A DNA stretch of 64,000 nt from UTCHB3 sp008363265. Lineage in GTDB: Bacteria > Bacteroidota > Ignavibacteria > Ignavibacteriales > Ignavibacteriaceae. The translations under genes and the position numbers were made by a program. Positions 8,338 through 17,629 of the stretch are shown piece after piece. The notes under the pieces are model-generated. The model searched no databases, was not told where the DNA came from, and worked only from the letters and a program-made list of their open reading frames with translations. The stretch covers positions 62,001 through 126,000 of the forward strand of contig BTUW01000010.1 in the NCBI GenBank assembly GCA_045863055.1. Direction: 5' to 3'. How positions within the stretch are numbered: the stretch's first letter is position 1; each line of letters opens with the position of its first letter.

Positions 8338-9054
8338 TTAAATATTCATCGGTACTTCCATCAGAAGGAGGGAAGTGTTGCCTGTTGCTGTAAAATTTAC
8401 TCTGTTAATATCCCAAATGCCGAAGCCGTCACGGGAGTTCAATTCCTGGCCTTCCACAGCCACATCGCCGGCGAGAACGAAAACATAGAGGCCGTTTCCT
8501 TCACCTTTGATTGTGTAGTCGAGCGAAGTTCCCTTCTCAAGATCGGCGATGTGGAACCATGCGTTCTGGTGGATCCACACACCTTCGTCATCCGGATTGG
8601 GTGACACTATCTGCTGGAAGCGGTTTTTTCTGTCTTCGATGTTCAGCGTTATCTGATCGTACCGGGGGGTAACATTTCTCTTGTTTGGGAACACCCAGAT
8701 CTGGAGGAATTTCACGGGCTGGTCGTCATTCTTGTTATATTCGCTGTGTCTGATGCCTGTGCCGGCGCTCATCACCTGGATGTCACCGTGCCTGATAACG
8801 GCTACATTTCCCATACTGTCTTTATGCTCAAGATCTCCTTCGAGAGGGATCGAGATAATTTCCATGTTGTCGTGCGGGTGAGTGCCGAAGCCCATCCCCG
8901 GTGCTACGTAGTCGTCGTTCAGCACGCGGAGCGCGCCGAAGTGCATCCGTGAAGGATCGTAATAATTCGCGAAACTGAATGTGTGTCTGCTGTGCAGCCA
9001 ACCGTGGTCGGCATCACCGCGAGTATCAGCTTTATGTAATATCGTGTTGGCCAT
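8338..9054 (-). CDS. Pirin-family cupin protein (YhhW-like)
   Basis: About 238 residues with an N-terminal cupin: GWLHSRHTFSFANYYDPSRM, ALRVLNDDYVAPGMGFGTHP and HDNMEIISIPLEG. The metal-ligand pattern of pirins (H-x-H in GTHPH, then H and E in RHSEYN) is complete. E. coli YhhW has quercetin 2,3-dioxygenase activity in vitro, but the physiological substrate of this group is unknown. I use ATG 9054, preceded by AAGGA about 9 bases upstream, rather than the TTG at 9063. It probably forms an operon with YceI. Confidence 0.9.
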   Translation of the reverse strand: MANTILHKADTRGDADHGWLHSRHTFSFANYYDPSRMHFGALRVLNDDYVAPGMGFGTHPHDNMEIISIPLEGDLEHKDSMGNVAVIRHGDIQVMSAGTGIRHSEYNKNDDQPVKFLQIWVFPNKRNVTPRYDQITLNIEDRKNRFQQIVSPNPDDEGVWIHQNAWFHIADLEKGTSLDYTIKGEGNGLYVFVLAGDVAVEGQELNSRDGFGIWDINRVNFTATGNTSLLLMEVPMNI

Positions 9055-9160
9055 TGTTTTCAATTCCTTTTTTCAAAAATTAACTGTACAAACTTACAGC
9101 CGCCGCCACCCCCGAAACGATGAACTGGTTTATGAAATTCTCTTAAGGTAGATTAAGGAA

Positions 9161-9240
9161 AATGTGAAATGTGAAATGTGATCCACACTCTACACTCTAC
9201 ACTCTACACTAATAACTCTACACTCTACACTAAACACTAA
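9161..9240. repeat. Mosaic intergenic repeat (AATGTGAAATGTG and TACACTC tandems)
   Basis: AATGTGAAATGTGAAATGTG is followed by CACTCTACACTCTACACTC units. This is the same pair of words as at 1014-1126, in inverted order. It lies between the pirin gene start and the lipoprotein gene at 9341. Confidence 0.7.
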
Positions 9241-9340
9241 ATTTACTATCTTAGAGACCGGGAAAACAACTTTTCACTATTATCATGTACGGAGTTACCG
9301 CAATGTCTTATTGTTTAATGTTCAAGGAGCAGTCACGCTG

Positions 9341-10147
9341 ATGCAAAAAACTATCCGTGCACTCAGCATTTACCTGATCTCGCCCCTGCTTTTCCTCACA
9401 TCATGTTCGGCTGAAAAACCGGCTGTCCCGGCTGAGCAGCCGCATGAGATCACGCAACAGTCGTCAGATACGTTGATCACCCACCGGATCGGCGACGGGG
9501 AAGTGGTGTTCCGTTTTCAGAACTACCGAAACACGGGCGGAAAGGTGTTCATCGTGCTTCATGACGATGAGAACACCGGTGTCGAAGCAATGAACACCAT
9601 ACTCAAGTCACAGAAAAGCTCGTTTATCGAGCTTCGGGCTTCCGGTACGAGGCTGATCCCTTTCAGACTTAACGGGAGGTCGTATAAATTCGATCCGAAC
9701 AGGATATTCACCCCCGCCGGAATCAGGAAAACCCTGGCAAATAATGGCGGCACTTCACCTGCTGCAGAAAAAGCTGTCGCGGAACTTGCAAACCGGATAA
9801 CCGGGATGCTCGAAAAGTTTGATACGGTTATCGCGGTGCACAACAACAGACGCGGCTACTCGCTTCAGGATTACCTGCCGGGCGGTACATACGCCAGGGA
9901 CGCGGCTGATGTCCACTGGGTTAAAGGCACATCACCGAATGATTTCTATTTCGTCGTGGAACGCGATGATTTCGAAGCCCTGAAAGCAAAGGGGATCAAT
10001 GTTGTGCTGCAGTCAGCCGCCACCGTCACCGATGATGGCTCCCTCTCCGTCTATTGCCAGCAGAAGGGCATCCGCTACCTCAACTGCGAAGCCTATGATG
10101 GGCACCTCTCTCAGCAGATCTTTATGCTTGAATCACTAGGCAATTAA
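9341..10147 (+). CDS. Lipoprotein of unknown function with HDDE and HNN motifs
   Basis: About 268 residues. The start at 9341 is set by AAGGAG 11 bases upstream and gives an SPII signal (LLFLTSCSAEKP). The mature part has motifs that look like a hydrolase active site: FIVLHDDENTGVEA (about residue 75), RSYKFDPNRIFTPAGI (about 115), VIAVHNNRRGYSLQDY (about 170) and NCEAYDGHLSQQ near the end. The HDDE/HNN order recalls zinc carboxypeptidase-like folds, but I cannot assign a family. It is outer-membrane or periplasmic and stands alone. Confidence 0.65.
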   Translation: MQKTIRALSIYLISPLLFLTSCSAEKPAVPAEQPHEITQQSSDTLITHRIGDGEVVFRFQNYRNTGGKVFIVLHDDENTGVEAMNTILKSQKSSFIELRASGTRLIPFRLNGRSYKFDPNRIFTPAGIRKTLANNGGTSPAAEKAVAELANRITGMLEKFDTVIAVHNNRRGYSLQDYLPGGTYARDAADVHWVKGTSPNDFYFVVERDDFEALKAKGINVVLQSAATVTDDGSLSVYCQQKGIRYLNCEAYDGHLSQQIFMLESLGN

Positions 10148-10149
10148 AA

Positions 10150-10257
10150 AAGTTACACAGATTTCACAGATTATGCACGCCTGCCCCTTCGGGGGATTTC
10201 ACGGATTCTTAATAATCTGTGGAATCTGTGTTAAATCCGTTTAATCCGCGTAACCTT
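10150..10257. repeat. ACACAGATT-type intergenic repeat, copy 1
   Basis: AGTTACACAGATTTCACAG is followed, after a CCCCTTCGGGGG palindrome, by AATCTGTGGAATCTGTG and ATCCGCGTAACCTT, which is roughly its inverse. The RNA could form a long imperfect hairpin right after the stop at 10147. Related copies are at 12616-12700 and, as a half copy, 20563-20612. Confidence 0.7.
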
Positions 10258-10313
10258 AAATATCACAGTTCACACTTTCTTATATTTCGTCTTTAGTTTT
10301 TTGAATTTTGAGA

Positions 10314-11468
10314 ATGAGCAGAAAAAAGATAGTATTGGTCGGACCGGCATACCCGTACAGGGGCGGGAACTCCCTGTTCGTGTCGAGTTTGTATGATATT
10401 CTGAAGGATGAGTTTGAAGTAAAAGTTATAAACTACAAGCTTCTTTACCCCTCGATCCTCTTTCCCGGTACGACGCAGTACGACAAAAGTGAAAAGAACA
10501 TCAAAAAGGCCCCGAACGAGCGGCTGATCAACTCGGTCAATCCGTTCAACTGGGTTTCCGTGGCAAAGCGAATTGTCGCCGAGGATGCTGATCTGGTCGT
10601 GTTCGACTGGTGGCAGCCCTTCTTCGGTCCATGCCACCGCGTGATATCAGGACTGATTAAAAAGCACTACGGCAACAGGATCCTCTTTATCACCGAGAAT
10701 TACATCTCCCACGAAGGAAGTTTCATCGACCACACGCTTACAAAGATCGGTCTGAAGAACGCTGGCTCATTCCTCACACTTTCGGCGAAAGTTGCCGATG
10801 AACTTAAGAACACCGCCGGCGCGCGCAAGATCTACCGGAGCGAGCTTCCCGTTTACGACTGCTACACAGCCCAGGAAGGCCTCACTTCAGAAGAGGCTAA
10901 GATATCTTTCGGTTTCCCCCGCGACTCAAAAGTCATCCTCTTTTTCGGCTATATAAGAAAATACAAAGGCCTCGATATCCTCCTCGACGCGATGCCGGAA
11001 CTGATAAAACGCGACCCCTCGATAAAGCTCCTCGTGGCGGGCGAGTTTTACGACGAGTTCGATTTCTACAGCGAGATCATCAAAAAGCATGATATCGGCT
11101 CCTCTGTTTACATGATAAACAAGTTCATTTCGAACGAAGAGGTTTACAAATATTACGAGCCTGCCGATCTGGTGATCCTCCCTTACAGGAGCGGTACACA
11201 GTCGGGGATACTCAATGTCGCCTACGGCTTTCTGAAACCGGTGCTGGTAACCAGGGTTGGTGGTTTGGCAGAGTTTGTTGACGAGGGGAAGTCGGGTTTC
11301 GTGATCGAACCCGAGTCACCCGGGGCGATAGCCGAAGGCGTTATGAAATTCTTTGAAGCGAGGGAGAATTTCGATTTCAAGGGCTACATTTCAGAAAAAG
11401 TTTCGGCCAACGGCTTCAATCAGATGCCTGAGCTCTTCAAACAGATAATCTCGGAGGCGGGAAGATGA
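10314..11468 (+). CDS. Glycosyltransferase family 4 (GT-B)
   Basis: 384 residues with a GT-B fold: IVLVGPAYPYRGGN as the N-terminal glycine-rich acceptor loop, VILFFGYIRKYKGLDILLDA where the second domain begins, and PADLVILPYRSGTQSGIL plus GLAEFVDEGKSGFVIEP around the nucleotide-sugar site. This is the usual GT4 architecture for envelope polysaccharide or LPS-core assembly on the cytoplasmic side. ATG 10314 is used; TTG 10308 is in frame. Its last four bases overlap the next gene (ATGA), so it is coupled to the GT9 enzyme. The sugar specificity cannot be read from the sequence. Confidence 0.85.
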   Translation: MSRKKIVLVGPAYPYRGGNSLFVSSLYDILKDEFEVKVINYKLLYPSILFPGTTQYDKSEKNIKKAPNERLINSVNPFNWVSVAKRIVAEDADLVVFDWWQPFFGPCHRVISGLIKKHYGNRILFITENYISHEGSFIDHTLTKIGLKNAGSFLTLSAKVADELKNTAGARKIYRSELPVYDCYTAQEGLTSEEAKISFGFPRDSKVILFFGYIRKYKGLDILLDAMPELIKRDPSIKLLVAGEFYDEFDFYSEIIKKHDIGSSVYMINKFISNEEVYKYYEPADLVILPYRSGTQSGILNVAYGFLKPVLVTRVGGLAEFVDEGKSGFVIEPESPGAIAEGVMKFFEARENFDFKGYISEKVSANGFNQMPELFKQIISEAGR

Positions 11469-12607
11469 TACTTAAACCCGATTGCACCCATTTTCCGGGT
11501 GACAGGCCGTGCAGGTTCAACAAGCTCGAAGGACGCGTATGCGATAACTGCGCGGAATATTCACCCGTCACCGGAGACCGCCCCGAAAACTCGATAATCA
11601 TTATTAAGCTCGACGCGCTTGGTGATGTCCTGCGAACAACGGCGATACTTCCCGCGATCAAAAAGAGCCTACCGCAAAGCCACATCACGTGGATCACTAA
11701 GCGGAACGCTGTTCCCGTCTTTGAGAACATCGACCTGGTTGATCAGGTGATCGCGTTCGAGGACACAGCCGAAGTGGTGCGGGCTTCTTCACTCTACTAC
11801 GATATTCTTATACATCCCGATGCCTCGCCTCAGAGCGCGCCGCTTGCATCGATGATAAACGCTTTCCAAAAGTACGGCTTCATTACCGATGCCGCGGGGA
11901 AAGTTATCCCTGCCAATCCGCAGGCGGAGGAGTGGTTCGAGATGGGTGCGTTCGATCATCTGAAGAAGGTGAATACCAAGACCTATCAGCAGATCATCCA
12001 TGAAATTGCCAATCTCCACTATGAAAAAGGGGAGATACAGGTTAAGCTCACCCCTGGAGAGCTTGAGTTCCGTGACCGTTTTATTGAAGCCAACGGGCTA
12101 TCAGGGAAGAAATACATTCTCGGTATCAATGTCGGTGCTTCAGGCCGCTGGCAACTGAAACAGTGGCGGATGGAAGGGTTCGTTGAACTGATCAGCATCC
12201 TCTTTCAGGTGGTGCCCGATATTCAGATACTCCTCTACGGCGGGAAAGAGGAGGAGGAACGGATCGATGAACTTATGACCCGTTTCCCCCAACTTGTCTC
12301 AACAGGTACGGGGAACAACCTGCGTCAGTTCTTCGCTCTGATGGATATTCCGCATGTCGTGATCAGCGGTGACACGATGGCGCTTCATGCCGCCACCGCG
12401 CTGCGGAAGAGGGTGATCTGCCTTTTTGGGCCGACCTCATACAATGAAATAGAATCCTATGACAGGATAACGAAGATATATCCGAAGATGGATTGCCTGG
12501 TCTGCTATAAACCCGCCTGCGACTTCAAACCTAACTGCATGGACCTCATCTCCACCCAAATGGTGTTGGATGCGGTGCTCTCCGCTTTTGATTTGGGGCT
12601 CGCGTAA
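11465..12607 (+). CDS. Glycosyltransferase family 9 (heptosyltransferase-like)
   Basis: 380 residues. IIIIKLDALGDVLRTTAILP (about residues 40-60) is the GT9 N-terminal motif, and ILGINVGASGRWQLKQW, VVISGDTMALHAATAL and VICLFGPTSYNEIES are the ADP-sugar half. Unusually it carries Cys clusters at both ends: CTHFPGDRPCRF and CDNCAEY at residues 7-31 and CLVCYKPACDFKPNC near the C-terminus, which could bind a metal. It overlaps the GT4 gene by 4 bases. A role in LPS core or surface glycan synthesis is likely; the donor is unknown. Confidence 0.85.
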   Translation: MILKPDCTHFPGDRPCRFNKLEGRVCDNCAEYSPVTGDRPENSIIIIKLDALGDVLRTTAILPAIKKSLPQSHITWITKRNAVPVFENIDLVDQVIAFEDTAEVVRASSLYYDILIHPDASPQSAPLASMINAFQKYGFITDAAGKVIPANPQAEEWFEMGAFDHLKKVNTKTYQQIIHEIANLHYEKGEIQVKLTPGELEFRDRFIEANGLSGKKYILGINVGASGRWQLKQWRMEGFVELISILFQVVPDIQILLYGGKEEEERIDELMTRFPQLVSTGTGNNLRQFFALMDIPHVVISGDTMALHAATALRKRVICLFGPTSYNEIESYDRITKIYPKMDCLVCYKPACDFKPNCMDLISTQMVLDAVLSAFDLGLA

Positions 12608-12615
12608 GTTTAGAA

Positions 12616-12730
12616 AAGTTACACGGATTCCACGGATTATACACGGATTTTTAAACATCTGTGAAATCTGTGTTAAATCCTGTCAATCCGTGTAACCTTT
12701 AAAAACTTCACTCTACACTCCACACTCACC
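12616..12730. repeat. ACACGGATT-type intergenic repeat, copy 2, plus CTCTACACTCC fragment
   Basis: AGTTACACGGATTCCACGG and ATCTGTGAAATCTGTG with ATCCGTGTAACC form an imperfect inverted pair (12616-12700). It is followed by ACTTCACTCTACACTCCACA (12708-12727), a piece of the repeat found at 1014 and 9161. It fills the space between convergent genes. Confidence 0.7.
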
Positions 12731-12731
12731 C

Positions 12732-14186
12732 CTACTTCAAGTACACCAACTTAATAGTATTCGAAAGCTTGCCGCTGGTGAGGCGGGCGAGGTAGATACC
12801 TGAAGGAAGACCCACGGGTTTGAAATCAACTGTGTGAAAACCGGCGGTGAGGTCGCGGTCGAGGAGTATCGCCACCGACACCCCTTTCAGGTCATAGACG
12901 ACAAGTGTGGTTTTTCCCGGTTTTGAGAGGGTAAAGGATATCCTCGTTTCGGGATTGAACGGATTCGGATGGTTCTGCAGAAGCTGAAATTCTTTCGGCA
13001 GTTCTGATCCCTCCTTGGTTGAAACCGGTCCGCCGGGGAAGAACCATGAGATCATGTTCATAATATTTGCCCGCCAGAGCCCCCAGCTGTGTCCTTCGGG
13101 GTACTCCTTCGTCCAGACAGTGTAGCCCTTCGCGAGAAGTGAATCCCTGAAATTCCTCATCGTTGGGAAGAGCGACTCGTAAGTCCCCCAGATCGAGAAG
13201 AACCTTATATCTTTCCGCGAGCCGTTGATTATCGCGTTGTAGATCTCATAGTTGTTAGGCTGGAAGGCTGCCGAGTGGAGACCGCAGTTCGCGAACACTT
13301 CGGGGTAATTCCAGCTAATAATTGCCGAAATGTTGCCGCCGTAGGAGTCGCCGAGCACGAGGCGTTTGTATTTATTGGCGATCGTCTTGTAACGCGAGTC
13401 GATGTACGGCACCAGTTCCTGCGCGAAGAACGCGGCATAGGCGTTGCGGAGTGAGCCGGCGTACTCGTTGTTCCGGTTATTCGGCCGCACGAAGACCGCG
13501 ATCACGGGCTCGATCTTGTTGCTGTCGATCGCGTTATCGAGAATTGTAGCCGCCTGCGCGAGCGAGAGGTACTCTGATCCGTCGTGGAAATAAACCGCGG
13601 GGTATCGGCGCGTCGAGGAGGAATCGTATCCCGGAGGGAGATAGACGTAATAAGCAAAGGTCGAGTTGGTGTTCGTGCTGGTAAAATTGTAGTTGAGAAC
13701 CGTTCCCGCGGGGAGGTTCGGGCCGCGGACTATCTCCCACGGCTGTACATAACCGGGCATCGCCAGTTCTGAATTGGGGCCGAAACCGCCGGGGCAAACC
13801 CTCGGATTGAGGGGATCAAGTATCCAGTTGCTGCCGTTTATTACCAGTTTATAGTCAACCCGGGCGGTCATCTCAAACGACCGGAAATAATAGAAAAGAT
13901 TGGTGTTGGTTATCCTCGTCATCGTTACCGATGCCGCCCACGAGGTGAAATCACCGGCAACCTGAACATAGTTCGCGTTGCTGTTGTAGAGGAACACGGC
14001 CATGTTCCCTTCACGGAGCGGTATCCCCGCGGCGCGGTTTGCGTTCACGAAACTGTCGGCAACAGCGGTTTTCCTCACGGGGTCATCTATCGTGTTCACA
14101 TAGGTGAGGAAGTTCAGAAAATTGGTCTGGGCGGAGGCCGTAAAGCAGGTGAAGAGGATAAAGGGGAGTAAGTATTTCTTTTTCAT
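12732..14186 (-). CDS. Secreted esterase with E-set domain and T9SS sorting domain
   Basis: About 484 residues. After the signal peptide (MKKKYLLPFILFTCFTASAQ) comes a CBM48/E-set-like domain (VQVAGDFTSWAASVTMTRI ... DYKLVINGSNWILDPLNP). Next is an esterase-D/enterochelin-esterase-like alpha/beta-hydrolase: YVYLPPGYDSSSTRRYPAVY, the nucleophile elbow VLGDSYGGN, and the catalytic His in YPEGHSWG. The end is a T9SS type A domain (NHPNPFNPETRISF ... PSGIYLARL). It probably acts at the surface on esters of plant or microbial polysaccharides. ATG 14186 gives the clean signal peptide; ATG 14207 is in frame. No clear Shine-Dalgarno supports either. Confidence 0.85.
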   Translation of the reverse strand: MKKKYLLPFILFTCFTASAQTNFLNFLTYVNTIDDPVRKTAVADSFVNANRAAGIPLREGNMAVFLYNSNANYVQVAGDFTSWAASVTMTRITNTNLFYYFRSFEMTARVDYKLVINGSNWILDPLNPRVCPGGFGPNSELAMPGYVQPWEIVRGPNLPAGTVLNYNFTSTNTNSTFAYYVYLPPGYDSSSTRRYPAVYFHDGSEYLSLAQAATILDNAIDSNKIEPVIAVFVRPNNRNNEYAGSLRNAYAAFFAQELVPYIDSRYKTIANKYKRLVLGDSYGGNISAIISWNYPEVFANCGLHSAAFQPNNYEIYNAIINGSRKDIRFFSIWGTYESLFPTMRNFRDSLLAKGYTVWTKEYPEGHSWGLWRANIMNMISWFFPGGPVSTKEGSELPKEFQLLQNHPNPFNPETRISFTLSKPGKTTLVVYDLKGVSVAILLDRDLTAGFHTVDFKPVGLPSGIYLARLTSGKLSNTIKLVYLK

Positions 14187-14243
14187 AAGCTGTTGTTCAA
14201 GGTTCATATCAATACTTCAAATATACCCAATCCCTCAAAAATA

Positions 14244-14276
14244 AAAAACCCCGAAGGGATGCCTTCGGGGTTTTGG
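14244..14276 (-). terminator. Strong intrinsic terminator
   Basis: A 13-bp stem (AAAACCCCGAAGG with CCTTCGGGGTTTT) has a 4-base loop; on the minus strand it runs into a T-rich stretch. It follows the lipoprotein gene whose stop is at 14293. Confidence 0.85.
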
Positions 14277-14292
14277 CTTAATTTCGAAGTAT

Positions 14293-14751
14293 TTATTGCT
14301 TTTTGAGCGACATGTTCATTTTGTAAGTTGTGTCGGCCACGAACGGATAGCTCTTGAATCTCATTTTGAGTTCGCCGTCAACCCTTCCTGTGGTTGAGTT
14401 GATCTTTCCCTTGAACTGCCATTCGTCATCGTTTGCCGAGCTGAATGTCAGGATAAGGGAGTCGTTCCTCACGAGGCCCATCGGGTTCAGGTTTCTCTCT
14501 ATGGTTGTTGATGACGTGCCAAGTTTTCTGAACTTGAGGTAGCCGGGTCCCGCAAGAGAAGCGTTGGTCCCGCTGCCTGTGTAGGTAATGATCGCGTACT
14601 CAAGTCCGCTGCCCGACATTACTGAATCCTTCCATGACCCGGCATAAACCGACGGTGTTTCGGGCTGCGGATTTACAGGATTGCTTTCATCCTTGGAGCA
14701 GCCGGCCAAAAAGAAAAGTGAGAGGAGTGAAAAAGCTAAGGTTCTGCGCAT
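14293..14751 (-). CDS. Small lipoprotein of unknown function
   Basis: 152 residues with an SPII signal peptide (SLFFLAGCSKDE). A short NPVNPQPETP linker is followed by a beta-rich domain of about 115 residues with no Cys and no recognised motif (SYAGSWKDS-like start, KINSTTGRVDGELKMRF). The layout suits an outer membrane lipoprotein with a small lipocalin-like domain, but that is a guess. It ends at the strong terminator at 14244. Confidence 0.7.
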   Translation of the reverse strand: MRRTLAFSLLSLFFLAGCSKDESNPVNPQPETPSVYAGSWKDSVMSGSGLEYAIITYTGSGTNASLAGPGYLKFRKLGTSSTTIERNLNPMGLVRNDSLILTFSSANDDEWQFKGKINSTTGRVDGELKMRFKSYPFVADTTYKMNMSLKKQ

Positions 14752-14926
14752 TGTATTCCTTGATGTTGATGAATTTGTGATGCAAAACTAAAAAAATAGT
14801 ATAACACGGCAAAGCTTCGACTAAAATTAAAGTTTCTAATGGGAATTCCCCGTTACTATTTGTGACATTCCCCACTTTTAACGAATTTAAAGGTTGCGTT
14901 TTACAATTAATTTCGAAGTATAGAGA

Positions 14927-17623
14927 ATGAAAAAAACCGTCGTTCTGGCCTTATTGGCTGTTACCCTCCTTTTCCCTCAGGATAATTGGAAAAAAGTAAA
15001 GATCTTTCCATCAGCAACCGAAGGATTTGCCCGGCTCGAGCAGCTTTCCGCAGGCCTCGATGAAGCTTACCCTGAGAAGGACGGTTCGGTGAGCATGTTC
15101 ATTAGTGCCTCCGATTTCACAAAGCTCAAAACCCTCGGGATGCCTTATGAAGTGGTGATCGATGACTGGCATGCGTACTACGCGTCACTTCCCGTTCTCA
15201 CCCCGGAAGAAAAGGATGAATTCATACAGCAGAGCAAGCAGCAGTTCGGCGTCGAGGGATTCGGTTTCGGATCGATGGGCGGATATTACACTTTCCAGGA
15301 AGCGATCAACCAGCTTGATTCGATGTATGCCCGCTTCCCGAATCTGATCACACCTAAATTCCAGATCGGCACAACCGAGAACGGCCGGCCAATTTGGGCA
15401 GTAAAGATAAGCGACAATCCGAATCAGGATGAAGGGGAGCCGCAGGCGCTGTTTGATGGTCTTATTCACGCCCGCGAACCGATGTCGGTGATGACGGTCA
15501 TCTATTATATGTACTATTTATGTGAAAACTACGGTACCAACCCCGAGGTAACCTACCTCGTGAACAACCGTGAGATATTCTTTGTGCCGGTGCTAAATCC
15601 CGACGGTTATGAGCAGAACCGCACCACCAACCCCAACGGCGGCGGAATGTGGAGGAAGAACCGCAGAAACAACGGCGGCAGCTATGGAGTTGATCTTAAC
15701 CGTAACTTCGGCTACATGTGGGGCTACGACAACTCGGGCTCAAGCCCCAACCCCCCGGATGAAGATTACCGCGGTCCGTCCGCATTTTCGGAACCGGAGC
15801 TCGCGGGCTACAGAAATTTCGTGAATACTAAAAACATCAAAACCTACATCAATTTCCACTCATACCAGAACGCGATGCTCTACCCATGGGGGTACATTAA
15901 CGCTCAAACCCCCGATCACGCGATCTATGAGGACTTCTGCGCTTACATGGCGCAGTTCAACGGATATGTTTACGGAAATGGTGGCACGGTTCTGGGTTAT
16001 AACTCGAACGGAAGCGCGCGCGACTGGTTCTACGGCGAACAGACCACAAAACCGAAAGCCTTTGGATATACCTTCGAAATCGGGAGCTCATCTGACGGGT
16101 TTTGGCCCGCACAAAACCGTATTTTCCCCCTCGCGCAAGGGAATCTGAGACCGCTTCTCTTCAAATCATGGGTGGCAGGCGAGTATGTTTCATTGTTCGC
16201 TCCACGGTACGACAGGCAATACTTCAACCCCGGTGAAACCGTTGCGATGAAACCCGTTTTCAAGAACAGGGGACTTTCAGCAGCGAACGATGTGTCGGTT
16301 GAACTTCAGTCGCTCTCCCCGTCAATAACGGTGGTTTCCGGCGCGGCGACACTTCAGAACCTCGCCTCGATGGATACCGCAGCAATATCGGGACAACTAA
16401 GCTTCTCGATCGCATCTGACGCGGGCATTTCGCAGCAGCACGCGATACTGATCAAGACGGTGAAGGGGGGTGCCACCATGTCGATCGATACACTCAAACT
16501 GGCGCTCGGCGTTCCCAACTACGCGTTTATTGATACGACTCTTACCCCCGTTACCAACTGGGACCTCGTGGTCACACCAACCACTTCACCGAAGTGGGAC
16601 GCGACCACCACGAGCTTCGTCACAGCCCCTGTTTCTTTCACCGACAGTAAAACGGGCACATACGTCGCGAACCTGACATCGACAATGACGACAAAAAACG
16701 CGATAGACCTTACGACCGTGAACAATCCAAAACTCGTTTTCTGGCTTAAATACGATATCGAATCGAACTACGATTACGCTCAGGTGATGATCTCGACCAA
16801 CGGCGGTACATCATTCACCCCGCTCGCCGGAAAATATACCGAGCCCTCCTCAGGCAGCTTTCAGCCGCCGAATCAGCCCGTTTACGATGGCACAAAAGCG
16901 AACTGGCTGCAGGAGGAGATATCGCTCGCTCCGTATGCCGGGCAGCAGATCAAGCTCCGCTTCCTTCTTAAAACCGACGGCTCACAGCAGAAGGACGGCA
17001 TTTATCTTGACGACATAGGAATAGTCGGATACTCGGTCGTGCCTGTCGAGATGGTGTCATTCACGGGCGCGGTCAGCTCAAGCGGAAACCCGGTACTCAA
17101 CTGGAAAGTGGCCTCAGAGCTCAATAACAAAGGTTTTACCATTGAGAGAAGAAATTCAGATGGCGGTTGGAGAAGTTCGGGCTTTATTGAAGGAAGGGGC
17201 ACAGCAACAGAGCCGAAAGAGTATTCATTTGAAGATATCTCCGGATTCGAGGGTGAGTCATCGGCTTTTTACCGTCTTATCCAGACCGACTTTGACGGCA
17301 CACGAACCATCTTCGGTCCGCTGGAAGTGATGAACACTCTCCCGACGGAGTTCTCGTTGAGCCAGAACCATCCGAATCCGTTCAATCCGGAGACGGTTAT
17401 CCGTTTCTCGTTGCCCGCCAGTGGCTCTGCCATTGCCGGTTACGTGAAAGGTGTGGTTTACGACATGCTTGGAAGGGAAGTGGCGATACTTCTGAACGGA
17501 GTAATGCCCGCGGGGAACCACACGCTGAAATTCAATGCAGCGGGATTGCCGTCCGGTGTTTACATCTTCCGTCTGGAAGCAGGTAAACACACGGCAGCTA
17601 TAAAGATGGTGGTGAACAAGTAG
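14927..17623 (+). CDS. Zinc carboxypeptidase (M14) with T9SS sorting domain
   Basis: 898 residues. The signal peptide ends near FPQDN. The M14 domain spans roughly residues 115-420: FDGLIHAREPMSVM carries the Zn ligands His and Glu, NPDGYEQNR and YGVDLNRNFGYMWG hold substrate-binding residues, FHSYQNAMLYPWGY the third Zn ligand, and YTFEIGSS the catalytic Glu. Beta-sandwich modules follow (KLVFWLKYDIESNYDYAQVM; LNWKVASELNNKGFTIERR), then a T9SS domain (NHPNPFNPETVIRF ... PSGVYIFRLEAG). It should be a surface or secreted exopeptidase for protein scavenging. Its 3' end is followed directly by the repeat at 17630-17760. Confidence 0.93.
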   Translation: MKKTVVLALLAVTLLFPQDNWKKVKIFPSATEGFARLEQLSAGLDEAYPEKDGSVSMFISASDFTKLKTLGMPYEVVIDDWHAYYASLPVLTPEEKDEFIQQSKQQFGVEGFGFGSMGGYYTFQEAINQLDSMYARFPNLITPKFQIGTTENGRPIWAVKISDNPNQDEGEPQALFDGLIHAREPMSVMTVIYYMYYLCENYGTNPEVTYLVNNREIFFVPVLNPDGYEQNRTTNPNGGGMWRKNRRNNGGSYGVDLNRNFGYMWGYDNSGSSPNPPDEDYRGPSAFSEPELAGYRNFVNTKNIKTYINFHSYQNAMLYPWGYINAQTPDHAIYEDFCAYMAQFNGYVYGNGGTVLGYNSNGSARDWFYGEQTTKPKAFGYTFEIGSSSDGFWPAQNRIFPLAQGNLRPLLFKSWVAGEYVSLFAPRYDRQYFNPGETVAMKPVFKNRGLSAANDVSVELQSLSPSITVVSGAATLQNLASMDTAAISGQLSFSIASDAGISQQHAILIKTVKGGATMSIDTLKLALGVPNYAFIDTTLTPVTNWDLVVTPTTSPKWDATTTSFVTAPVSFTDSKTGTYVANLTSTMTTKNAIDLTTVNNPKLVFWLKYDIESNYDYAQVMISTNGGTSFTPLAGKYTEPSSGSFQPPNQPVYDGTKANWLQEEISLAPYAGQQIKLRFLLKTDGSQQKDGIYLDDIGIVGYSVVPVEMVSFTGAVSSSGNPVLNWKVASELNNKGFTIERRNSDGGWRSSGFIEGRGTATEPKEYSFEDISGFEGESSAFYRLIQTDFDGTRTIFGPLEVMNTLPTEFSLSQNHPNPFNPETVIRFSLPASGSAIAGYVKGVVYDMLGREVAILLNGVMPAGNHTLKFNAAGLPSGVYIFRLEAGKHTAAIKMVVNK

Positions 17624-17629
17624 AACTTT

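Noticed and set aside
9161..9240. CRISPR or tandem minisatellite from TACACTC repeats
   Set aside because: The units are too short and have no spacers; the same words recur in other gaps in inverted order, so this is an interspersed repeat.
13229..13797. Arg/Ser-rich frames on both strands in 13.2-13.8 kb
   Set aside because: They are shadows of the esterase gene in other frames; their composition is caused by its codon bias and no motif is present.
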